A DNA stretch of 48,324 nucleotides from Armatimonas rosea (GTDB lineage: Bacteria > Armatimonadota > Armatimonadia > Armatimonadales > Armatimonadaceae): contig NZ_JACHGW010000012.1 of the NCBI RefSeq assembly GCF_014202505.1, positions 1-48,324 of the forward strand. The letters are read 5' to 3'. Within the stretch, counting starts at the first letter, position 1. Each line of letters begins with the position of its first letter. The position numbers and the translations under genes were made by a program. Positions 25,359 to 32,225 of this stretch are shown here, in pieces. Below the pieces are notes generated by a model that was given only the letters and a program-made list of their open reading frames with translations, was not told the DNA's origin and searched no databases.

Positions 25359-25438
25359 CGTATTGACTTTCTAGAGAGAGTGTAGACAAGATTACGGCAG
25401 TGCTGACGAGGTTCCCTCAGCTCTTTGACGTGTTCCTG

Positions 25439-26158
25439 CTACTTCTTGAGGAACTTCTCGGGGGCTTTCTCGAAAGCCGCTTTACAGCTCGGGCAGCAGA
25501 ACTTGACGGTCTTGCCCTTCCAGGTCACGAACTGCGCTACGTCCACCGGCTCGCCCGTGACCGGACAAGTCTTCTCGCCATCGCCCTTACCGACAAAAGC
25601 AGGCTCTTTGGTTTTCGCGACAGGTGCTGCTCCCTTCGGTGGTGCGGGGTGGCTGACGTGCATCCCCGCGATGCCATCTTTGACAAAGCCACTCACGGCC
25701 TTCGCGTGCTCCTGGAGCAGCTTCACCACATAGGCATCAGAGCTCGTCTCAGTGATCTTGACGCCCCTCTTGGTGTTCTCCACCGTCATTTTCACTTTGT
25801 CAGCATTCTGGAAGAGGACGGCAAAGAGCGGGTCCCACATCCGCATGGGCTGGTTCTTCTCCAGACGAATCTTCATCGCGGCGACGTGCTCTTGGAGCAG
25901 TGCAACGGTTTTTGGGTCAGTAGCCTCCGTCAGTGCCTCAATTCCACCAGGGATGTTCTTGACTGTCCGCTTGATCTTCTTGTTGTCCGCAAAGAGCTTG
26001 TGGATGGTCTGCATGTCCGGCTGGTTGGGGCCGCCCTGTGCATAGACGGGCGTGCAGAAGCCACTGGAACAAGACGAGGTGCCGCCAGGCACCAGAGTCG
26101 AGAGCGCGAGAAGGCCAGCCGTGGCCATCAGTAAACGTGTGTAGTGTTGCATTTTCAT
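25439..26158 (-). CDS. Exported YHS-domain protein sharing a domain with the Met-rich protein
   Basis: A 239-residue protein with a signal peptide (MATAGLLALSTLVPGG...) and two Cys soon after it (SCSSGFCTP). The middle (~55-165: IHKLFADNKKIKRTVKNIPGG ... LLQEHVAAMKIRLEKNQPMR ... LLQEHAKAVSGFVKDGIAGMHVSHPAPP) is paralogous to the C-terminal half of the Met-rich protein at 23136-23876. The C-terminus is a YHS/TRASH-like metal-binding domain, CPVTGEPVDVAQFVTWKGKTVKFCCPSCKAAF, with four Cys. Copper or a similar soft metal is the likely ligand. AGGAG precedes ATG 26158, and the gene starts 6 bp after SQR, so the two are co-transcribed. Confidence 0.85.
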   Translation of the reverse strand: MKMQHYTRLLMATAGLLALSTLVPGGTSSCSSGFCTPVYAQGGPNQPDMQTIHKLFADNKKIKRTVKNIPGGIEALTEATDPKTVALLQEHVAAMKIRLEKNQPMRMWDPLFAVLFQNADKVKMTVENTKRGVKITETSSDAYVVKLLQEHAKAVSGFVKDGIAGMHVSHPAPPKGAAPVAKTKEPAFVGKGDGEKTCPVTGEPVDVAQFVTWKGKTVKFCCPSCKAAFEKAPEKFLKK

Positions 26159-26164
26159 TTTCTC

Positions 26165-27340
26165 CTAAAGTAGCCCTTTGAGCATACCGTGCCAGTACAT
26201 CTGAGGTAGCAGGTGCCGCTTAACCATGTACATGTCCCAGCGCTCCTTCTTCTGGTCAATAAAGGGGAAGGACTGCTTGACATTGTTGTCGTAGTCGAAC
26301 TCCGCCATCACCAGCCGTCCGTAGCCGGTGACCACGGGGCACGATGTGTAGCCGTCGTAAGTGGCTGTGGGCGCTTTCTTCTCCATCACAGCCAGCAGAT
26401 TGCTCACCAGCACGGGAGCCTGCTTGCGAATTGCTGCGCCGGTCTTGGAGGTCGGCAGGCCCGCCGCATCCCCCAGCGCAAAGACATTGAGGAAGCGTGG
26501 GTGCTGGAGTGTCTTGATATCCGCCTCGATCCACCCTGCTTGGTTGGCGAGGGGGCTGCTCTTGATAAAGTCGGGTGCGCTCATCGGGGGCGTTACGTGA
26601 AGCATGGCATAGGGCTGCTCAGTGAGTGCGCCCGTGTCCATGTTCTTGAAGATCGCCACTTTCCTCGCGGCATCCACTTTTACCAAATCCTGTCGGAAGT
26701 GGGTCTGGATGCCGTAGCGAGCGACCGTCTGGGAGAGCACTTTCTCGAACTCCGGCACGGCAAAGAGCTTCGCTCCAGCGGAGTAGAAATGAACTCGCGT
26801 CTTGCCAGCCAAGCCGTGCTGCTTGAGGTAGTCGGCGGCAAGGTACGCTATCTTCTGAGGTGCGCCACCGCACTTTACGGGAGTCGAGGGCATGGTAAAG
26901 ACCACATCACCCTCGCGGACTGCCTGGAGGCTTGTCCAGGTGGAGTCCACGAAGCGCTGGTCGTAGTTGCTACACACACCGTCTTTGCCGATGCTCTCAA
27001 CGAGCCCTTCAACCTTGTTCCAGTCAATCTGGATTCCCGGCGCGACAATCAAGTAATCATAGGCGAGCGTTTTGCCACTAGCCAGCGTCACCTGGTTCTC
27101 CTCGGGCTGGAAGCTCGCCACTTTCTCTTTGACCCACTCGACACCGTGTGGGATCAGGTCTTTCTCCTGCCGCAGCGACTCCGCCACGGTGGTGATGCCA
27201 CCACCAACAAGCGTCCAGAGCGGCTGGTAGTAGTGCTTCTCGCTAGGCTCGATCAGCGTGACCTGGCCCGCCTTGCCTGCGCGAACCAGCCGTGCTGCCA
27301 CAGTGATTCCCGCGGTTCCCCCTCCGACGATAACGATCAT
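26165..27340 (-). CDS. sqr: Sulfide:quinone oxidoreductase (SQR)
   Basis: A 391-residue membrane-associated FAD enzyme oxidising sulfide to sulfane sulfur and passing electrons to quinone. The N-terminal Rossmann motif is VIVGGGTAGITVAARL. The second FAD block is NVFALGDAAGLPTSKTGAAIRKQAPV. Three cysteines lie at 123 (GVCSNYD), 157 (PVKCGGAPQK) and 334 (TSCPVV), in good agreement with the three redox Cys of characterised SQRs. The Lys/Trp-rich C-terminus (MVKRHLLPQMYWHGMLKG) is the membrane anchor region. The start is ATG 27340 with AGGAGG 9 bases before. An ECF-type promoter is at 27361-27389; the YHS gene follows by 6 bp. Confidence 0.93.
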   Translation of the reverse strand: MIVIVGGGTAGITVAARLVRAGKAGQVTLIEPSEKHYYQPLWTLVGGGITTVAESLRQEKDLIPHGVEWVKEKVASFQPEENQVTLASGKTLAYDYLIVAPGIQIDWNKVEGLVESIGKDGVCSNYDQRFVDSTWTSLQAVREGDVVFTMPSTPVKCGGAPQKIAYLAADYLKQHGLAGKTRVHFYSAGAKLFAVPEFEKVLSQTVARYGIQTHFRQDLVKVDAARKVAIFKNMDTGALTEQPYAMLHVTPPMSAPDFIKSSPLANQAGWIEADIKTLQHPRFLNVFALGDAAGLPTSKTGAAIRKQAPVLVSNLLAVMEKKAPTATYDGYTSCPVVTGYGRLVMAEFDYDNNVKQSFPFIDQKKERWDMYMVKRHLLPQMYWHGMLKGLL

Positions 27341-27343
27341 CTT

Positions 27344-27370
27344 GATGCCTCCTAACTAAGCAGAGGCATC
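27344..27370 (-). promoter_or_regulatory. Inverted repeat sequestering the SQR ribosome binding site in read-through RNA
   Basis: GATGCCTC (27370-27363) and GAGGCATC (27351-27344) are perfect complements around an 11-nt loop. The right arm contains the GGAGG of the SQR gene and ends 3 bases before ATG. The left arm overlaps the -10 block of the ECF promoter, so RNA started there would lack it. Only transcripts reading through from the porin gene would carry the whole hairpin. Confidence 0.5.
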
Positions 27371-27389
27371 CAAAAGTCGAAAGGGTTCA
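27361..27389 (-). promoter_or_regulatory. ECF-type promoter, copy 2 (SQR operon)
   Basis: On the minus strand TGAACCC (27389-27383), 15-bp spacer, GCCTCTG (27367-27361), in the 54-bp gap between porin and SQR genes. With a start about 7 bases beyond the -10, the leader is only ~13 nt and still includes AGGAGG. Confidence 0.8.
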
Positions 27390-27394
27390 ACAGG

Positions 27395-28324
27395 CTACTT
27401 CCCGAATAAAAAATACTGATACTGAAGCTCGACACGGTGCTGACGCTGCACGATATAGTCAAGCTGAATACGATTGCGTTTGTCGCTAGGGATCACATTC
27501 ACACCGAGCGTCAGGCCATTCGTTCCGATATCGGGAGAGTAGGTTTGTACCTGCGCCACCAGCTCGGTGCTGGGCGTGAGCTTGCGCACCACATCGGCAT
27601 AGCCCCCCTCGGCACGCCGCTTGACACTGCCATCCAGCTTTCCAACCAAGTACTCTGCACTCCCGCGCCAGGGGCCTTGGTGTGCTAAGACATCCAGTCC
27701 TGCCCGCGTATCCCAGCCATTAAAATTCTTCGCCCCTGCAAAGACCTTGCTAAAGTCGCGGGAGCTGTTATGGCGGACAGCGAGCGAGCCACCCCACTGG
27801 ACGCTCCCAAGTTGCTGAGTCGCACGGCCCACCCAGAGCAGCCCGCCCGTACCTGCACCAACTTGCTGAAGTGCCCCCGAACCACGAAAGAGCCCCAAGC
27901 TATAGGTGAGGCCCTGATGGGGCTTGCCATCGAACTGCACACCAATTTCACGACCGAAGGAGCGCCCCAAACCACCAACAGGCGAGAGTAAGTCGGACGC
28001 GGTAGCGCGGTCGGGGACAAGCAGCTCGCGGTCAATGGTGAGGCGCTGGAGACTAAAGGGCGGACGGAGCTGCCCCACAGTCCACGTGCCCTGAAGTGTC
28101 TTCTTGCGCCAGCTCACATCGTGGAGCCAGAGCTCCCCATCGGTGGGGCTTTGGTTGTTTTCTTTAGTGAAGAGCTGGACAAACCACCGCTCACTCTGGG
28201 TAGGCTCGGTGCTCAGGTTCACGCGGAACCGCCGCACCGAGCCATAGGAGCCAATTCCATCCCCCGCCGTTGCCCGAAGCTGAGCATAACTCACAACATG
28301 AACAGGCGGGACATCCGGGCTCAC
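27395..28324 (-). CDS. OprP/OprO-like porin, apparently without signal peptide
   Basis: A 309-residue beta-barrel-type protein with alternating strands (WFVQLFTKENN, LQGTWTVGQLRPPFSLQ, YSLGLFRGSG, NRIQLDYIVQ) and an aromatic end (HRVELQYQYFLFGK) typical of outer membrane proteins. GQLRPPFSL and a central block (GREIGVQFDG) resemble phosphate-selective porins. GTG 28324 overlaps the preceding stop (GTGA). There is no other start before an in-frame TGA at 28366-28364, and the N-terminus (MSPDVPPVHVVSYAQLR) is not a signal sequence. The gene may have lost its 5' end, or a non-canonical start is used. It is the third gene of the rhodanese-MBL operon. Confidence 0.7.
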   Translation of the reverse strand: MSPDVPPVHVVSYAQLRATAGDGIGSYGSVRRFRVNLSTEPTQSERWFVQLFTKENNQSPTDGELWLHDVSWRKKTLQGTWTVGQLRPPFSLQRLTIDRELLVPDRATASDLLSPVGGLGRSFGREIGVQFDGKPHQGLTYSLGLFRGSGALQQVGAGTGGLLWVGRATQQLGSVQWGGSLAVRHNSSRDFSKVFAGAKNFNGWDTRAGLDVLAHQGPWRGSAEYLVGKLDGSVKRRAEGGYADVVRKLTPSTELVAQVQTYSPDIGTNGLTLGVNVIPSDKRNRIQLDYIVQRQHRVELQYQYFLFGK

Positions 28325-29682
28325 GCGTTGTACGCCTTCCAGCCACCGGGGACGTCGAGAATGTCACGCCGCCCATTGCGTAGTAGCAGGGAGCAGGCAA
28401 TCGCCGAGCGGTAGCCGGAGCCACAGATCACGGCAAGAGGACCTTGCGGGACTTCGGCCAGCCGGGCATTGAGCTCTGCAATCGGGATATGCACCGCGCC
28501 CTCGATATGGCCCGCTTCCCACTCGCCCGGCGTTCGGACGTCGAGAATCGTTGGTGCAGCTTCCACCGAAAGGAGTGCTTTTAGATCGGCGGGTTCGATC
28601 ACCCCGAGCGTGCCCAGCTCACCACCGGCGGCTTTCCAAGCGTCCATGCCGCCATCGAGCCAGCCCACCAAGTTTTCGTAGCCCACTCGAATAAGACGCG
28701 TCATCGCCTCGGTCTCACGCCCCGGCTCGGCGACAACAATGACAGGCGCAGTGGGAGGAAGCACCGCCCCGACATACGGCGCGAAGTTGCCGTCGAGCTG
28801 CACCTCAATCGCGCCAGGGATGTGCCCCGCCTTAAAAGCCCCCGTCGCCCGAGTGTCGAGCACGAGGATACCCTCCTCACTCTGCTCCTCCACAGTGCTT
28901 GGCATGAGGGGCTTGGCGAGAGCCAGGATGCTCTCCACATCCGCGCCGCCCTCTTTATTTTTCGCGGCATCGTGGAAGAAGTAGGCAGGAGGCGCACCGA
29001 GCCCTTCAATGGCATAGGCGATAAAGCCCGCTTCGTCGCCCTGCATCGCGAGTTGCAGCGGAAGGTTAGTCGCTTTCTGCACGGCGAGCGTACTGACGCG
29101 ATCATCGGAGAGGTTCTTGCCACAAGCACTTCCCGCACCGTGGGCAGGCCAAACTTCAATCTCGTCGGCGAGGGGTAGGATCTTCTCCCGTAGCGACGTG
29201 TAGAGCATGTGCGCCATCTGCTCGCTGGTTAGCCCCTTGGCTCCCACAAGGTCAGGGCGTCCAATGTCCCCTAGGAAGAGTGTGTCGCCGGTGAAGAGGC
29301 GCGTAGGCTGCTCGGGCGCTTCCGCCAGAATCGTAATGCCCTCCGGGGTATGGCCCGGCGTCGCTAGGAAAGAAAGGGTGAGGTCACCGAGCGTTATTTT
29401 CTCATCCCCAGAAATGGGCTGGTGGGCAAAAGCGGCTCCTGAGTTCGCACCGAGTAAGATCGTCGCGCCGGTGCGCTTAGCAAGCTCGACATGGCCACTG
29501 ACAAAGTCAGCGTGGAGGTGTGTCTCAATGACGTACTTGATGGTCAGGCCCGCGTTCTTGGCGTCCTCGATGTACTCTTCGACATCACGGCGCGGGTCGA
29601 TAACGGCGGCTTCGCCATTCGAGCCACCGATAAGGTAGGAGGCGTGCGCAAGGCACCCCAGGTAATAAGGCTGGAAAAACAT
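28321..29682 (-). CDS. Persulfide dioxygenase-rhodanese fusion (MBL fold + two rhodanese domains)
   Basis: A 453-residue fusion like CstB/PDO-rhodanese proteins. The N-terminal ETHE1-like metallo-beta-lactamase domain (1-250) contains THLHADFVSGH (His55, His57, Asp59, His64), ATPGHTPEG and WPAHGAGSACGK, the ligands for the mononuclear iron of persulfide dioxygenases. The first rhodanese domain (~265-355) has VVAEPGRETEAM where the Cys loop should be, so it is probably catalytically dead. The second (~365-453) has the active Cys420 in VICGSGYRS. It would turn glutathione or other low-molecular-weight persulfide into sulfite/thiosulfate. It lies 47 bp after the rhodanese-DUF2892 gene and overlaps the porin start. 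Confidence 0.92.
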   Translation of the reverse strand: MFFQPYYLGCLAHASYLIGGSNGEAAVIDPRRDVEEYIEDAKNAGLTIKYVIETHLHADFVSGHVELAKRTGATILLGANSGAAFAHQPISGDEKITLGDLTLSFLATPGHTPEGITILAEAPEQPTRLFTGDTLFLGDIGRPDLVGAKGLTSEQMAHMLYTSLREKILPLADEIEVWPAHGAGSACGKNLSDDRVSTLAVQKATNLPLQLAMQGDEAGFIAYAIEGLGAPPAYFFHDAAKNKEGGADVESILALAKPLMPSTVEEQSEEGILVLDTRATGAFKAGHIPGAIEVQLDGNFAPYVGAVLPPTAPVIVVAEPGRETEAMTRLIRVGYENLVGWLDGGMDAWKAAGGELGTLGVIEPADLKALLSVEAAPTILDVRTPGEWEAGHIEGAVHIPIAELNARLAEVPQGPLAVICGSGYRSAIACSLLLRNGRRDILDVPGGWKAYNA

Positions 29683-29729
29683 AGGAGTTTCCTTTCAAAC
29701 GTAAACGGGTCAGTTACAAGGAGAACCGA

Positions 29730-30323
29730 CTAGCAACAAGTTGTGGTTGTGGATTTAGTGGGAGCGGCCGCCGTCGGGCGGTTCCAGGGCATCTTCTCTA
29801 GTAGGATCGCCATGCCACAGAAGCCCGTTGTCCCGGCCAGTAGCAGTCCAGCTCCGACAAAAATCGCCAAGCCGATCCAGCCCTTGCTGACAAAGAGCGA
29901 GAGGAGTGTACCGATGAGAATCAGGCCCCCCGCTCCGACCTGCACTTGGCGCATGAGCGGCAAGCGGGTCGAGGCGGTCTTGACCACAGGAAGGGAGGCG
30001 TCCATCCAGGCTTTGGTTCCACCTTCCAGAACGATAAGACCGTCGTGGTGCGCCTTGAGCAGCTCACAGGTCATTCCCGCACGTCGGCCACTCTGGCAGA
30101 TGAGGATAACCGGGTCCTGGCGCTGTAGATCGTTCAGGCGCGCCTCCGCCTGATCCATCGGGAGGTTCATCGCACCGGGGACGTGGCCCTCGGCGTACTC
30201 CTGCGGGCTGCGGACATCGATGAGCTGGAAGCGCTCGCCCTTGCTTAGGCGGGCACTCAGCTCCTTGACAGTGACCTTGGGATGGGTCGGATTGGCGCGA
30301 GGAGATAGGGTGGCGGTGCTCAT
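29730..30323 (-). CDS. Membrane-anchored rhodanese (YgaP-like, rhodanese + DUF2892)
   Basis: About 197 residues from ATG 30323, preferred to a TTG at 30338 because GAAAGAG stands correctly before it. An N-terminal rhodanese domain (~15-115) has the active loop Cys76 in VILICQSGRRAG and the family opening VTVKELSARLSKGERFQLIDVRSPQEY. Two hydrophobic segments follow (VGAGGLILIGTLLSLFV and IGLAIFVGAGLLLAG), ending with GFCGMAILLEKMPWN, a DUF2892-type membrane part. It should accept and transfer sulfane sulfur at the inner membrane. The C-terminus ends in TTTTCC. It is the first gene of the operon with MBL-rhodanese and porin, behind an ECF-type promoter. Confidence 0.9.
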   Translation of the reverse strand: MSTATLSPRANPTHPKVTVKELSARLSKGERFQLIDVRSPQEYAEGHVPGAMNLPMDQAEARLNDLQRQDPVILICQSGRRAGMTCELLKAHHDGLIVLEGGTKAWMDASLPVVKTASTRLPLMRQVQVGAGGLILIGTLLSLFVSKGWIGLAIFVGAGLLLAGTTGFCGMAILLEKMPWNRPTAAAPTKSTTTTCC

Positions 30324-30354
30324 AAAATTCTCTTTCAAGCGGTGTACATAATGA

Positions 30355-30383
30355 CAGAGTCAGGCTTTTCGGAAAAGGATTCA
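30355..30383 (-). promoter_or_regulatory. ECF-type promoter, copy 3 (rhodanese/persulfide dioxygenase operon)
   Basis: On the minus strand TGAATCC (30383-30377), 15-bp spacer, GACTCTG (30361-30355). It is 32 bp upstream of the rhodanese start. One base of the -10 block (A for C) differs from the other three copies. Confidence 0.72.
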
Positions 30384-30400
30384 GCGGTACAGAAATATTT

Positions 30401-31183
30401 TTAGCGGTGCAGAAAAATCTCTCGCCCCACCATGTAGGTGCCCATGACCAGGAGAAAGACGCCGAAGGCGGGGCGGAGCTTGTCGCCCGGAATGCGCTTG
30501 GAGAGTAGCGTCCCAATACCCATGCCTACCGCCGCCAAGGCCGTCAGCGTCAGGAGAAATCCCCAGTGTGCCTCACCACGAATTTTGGCGTCGGAGAAGA
30601 AGCCAAAGAGGGAGTTGGCGGAGATGATGGCCAGCGATGTTCCTACGGCCCGCTTAATAGGCAGCTTCACGGCGAGGGTGAGCGCGGGAACGATAAGAAA
30701 CCCACCACCTGCACCCACCAAGCCCGTCACGATCCCGACAATCAGCGCAGGCGGGACGAGCTGGCGCAAGTCCGTAGACTCAGCAGTCTCTCCGGTGGCT
30801 TCTTTACGTTTGCGTAGCATCGAGATGGCTGTCGCGAGCATCAAAGCGGCGAAGAAGATTAGCAGAAGCGTATCGCGGGAGACTTTTCCCAGACTGTCCG
30901 GAATCGCGGGGAGCAGGTAGTGGCGTGTGAGCCAGACCGTCACAAATGAGGGCAAGGCAAAGCCAAGAACCGCACGCCACACGACAAGGCCGCGCCGTGT
31001 CATCAGGCCAGCGCCAATCGCGGCGGTCGCTCCCACGATAAAGAGGGAGTAACCCGTCGCCAGCGAGGCAGGCTGCCCAAAAAGATAGACCAGCACGGGC
31101 ACCGTGAGGATCGAGCCGCCACCGCCCATGAGCCCCAAAGTTATCCCGATGACGACAGCCGCCAGGTAGCCAAATACTTCCAT
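30401..31183 (-). CDS. Sulfite exporter TauE/SafE family permease
   Basis: About 260 residues with 7-8 TM helices. The start is ATG 31183, because GGAG lies 8 bases before it and an ATG at 31201 would sit on the promoter -10. The TSUP repeats are visible: an N-terminal half starting AAVVIGITLGLMGGGGSILTVPVLVYLF and a second half with ALIVGIVTGLVGAGGGFLIVPALT, both with the Gly-rich loop of the family. These carriers move sulfite, sulfonates or other sulfur anions. It has its own ECF-type promoter. Its product would expel the sulfite made by the downstream persulfide dioxygenase. Confidence 0.92.
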   Translation of the reverse strand: MEVFGYLAAVVIGITLGLMGGGGSILTVPVLVYLFGQPASLATGYSLFIVGATAAIGAGLMTRRGLVVWRAVLGFALPSFVTVWLTRHYLLPAIPDSLGKVSRDTLLLIFFAALMLATAISMLRKRKEATGETAESTDLRQLVPPALIVGIVTGLVGAGGGFLIVPALTLAVKLPIKRAVGTSLAIISANSLFGFFSDAKIRGEAHWGFLLTLTALAAVGMGIGTLLSKRIPGDKLRPAFGVFLLVMGTYMVGREIFLHR

Positions 31184-31202
31184 TGAGAGATCTCCGAGCA
31201 TG

Positions 31203-31231
31203 CAGAGGCTCTTAAAGCAAGAAAGGATTCA
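31203..31231 (-). promoter_or_regulatory. ECF-type promoter, copy 4 (TauE-type exporter)
   Basis: On the minus strand TGAATCC (31231-31225), 15-bp spacer, GCCTCTG (31209-31203), 20 bp upstream of the chosen start of the exporter. It is located in the divergent region with the plus-strand TSUP gene. Confidence 0.8.
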
Positions 31232-31311
31232 ATTTGGTACAACAATCCAGTCAGGGAACTTTTGAAGCCCGATTTTCGCACAACCAGAAGGAGAGAGGCG
31301 ATGAGCACTAT

Positions 31312-32148
31312 ATGGACGTGATGGGGTATTCCCTAGCGGCGATCCTAGGTCTCGCTTTTCTGGGATTAGCTGTCGGAACCTTTGGCACTCTCATTGGTGC
31401 TGGTGGCGGCTTTCTTCTGGCTCCCGCCCTCCTGCTTCTCTATCCCCACGAGCGCCCCGAGACCATCACCGCAATCTCGCTTGCCGTCGTATTTTTCAAC
31501 GCGGCCTCAGGCTCCATAGCCTATGCACAGCAGAAGCGCATCGACTATCGGTCAGGCTTATACTTTGCTCTGGCCTCCGTGCCGGGGACTCTCCTGGGAG
31601 CCTACACCACCGGCTTCATTCCCCGTCAGACGTCCAACTTGGTCTTTGGCTGCCTGCTCTTCGTTCTAGGCTGGCTGGTTTTCTTCAACGCGAAGCAGAG
31701 ACTACTCGCTCCGCAGGCAAGTGATCCGAAGGCAACGAACCACTGTCACCTAGTAGACCGCAATGGTGAGGAGTACCACTGGTCCTACTCGATGCGGCTC
31801 GGAGTCGCCATTAGCCTTGGGGTGGGCTACCTTTCCAGCCTGCTTGGCATCGGTGGTGGCACTATCCACGTCCCCGCACTAGCCCGCCTGCTACATTTCC
31901 CGGTGCGTATCGCCACCGCCACCTCGCACTTTATTCTGGCACTCGTCGCGCTGATGGGCACGGTTGCCCATATTGCCCTAGGAGCATTTGCCCATGGCTC
32001 GCGCCGAACCGTGTTTCTCTCCCTCGGAGTGGTTCTGGGAGCACAACTTGGGGCGCATCTTTCGCACCGAATCCAGGGCACTTGGATACTTCGCGCTCTG
32101 GCCAACGCACTGTGTCTGGTTGGGCTGCACCTGCTCTTTTTGCACTGA
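31312..32148 (+). CDS. Second TauE/SafE (TSUP) family permease
   Basis: About 278 residues from ATG 31312 (MDVMGYSLAAILG); the frame is open upstream to 31234, but the extra residues are hydrophilic and unlike the family. TSUP repeats: VGTFGTLIGAGGGFLLAPALLLLYP and VGYLSSLLGIGGGTIHVPALARLL, with a hydrophilic central loop (~145-170) holding NHCHLVDRNGEEYHW. It diverges from the other TSUP gene and is only distantly similar to it. It has no copy of the ECF motif in its own direction. Sulfur-anion export is the family role; the substrate is uncertain. GAGAGAGG lies rather far (about 18 bases) upstream, so the exact start is open. Confidence 0.87.
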   Translation: MDVMGYSLAAILGLAFLGLAVGTFGTLIGAGGGFLLAPALLLLYPHERPETITAISLAVVFFNAASGSIAYAQQKRIDYRSGLYFALASVPGTLLGAYTTGFIPRQTSNLVFGCLLFVLGWLVFFNAKQRLLAPQASDPKATNHCHLVDRNGEEYHWSYSMRLGVAISLGVGYLSSLLGIGGGTIHVPALARLLHFPVRIATATSHFILALVALMGTVAHIALGAFAHGSRRTVFLSLGVVLGAQLGAHLSHRIQGTWILRALANALCLVGLHLLFLH

Positions 32149-32225
32149 GCACGTGAGCCAGTACCGTTTTAACCTTGATTTTCAGTGACAGATAGTCGTC
32201 GTCGCCTTGCGACGCCAAGATCGCC

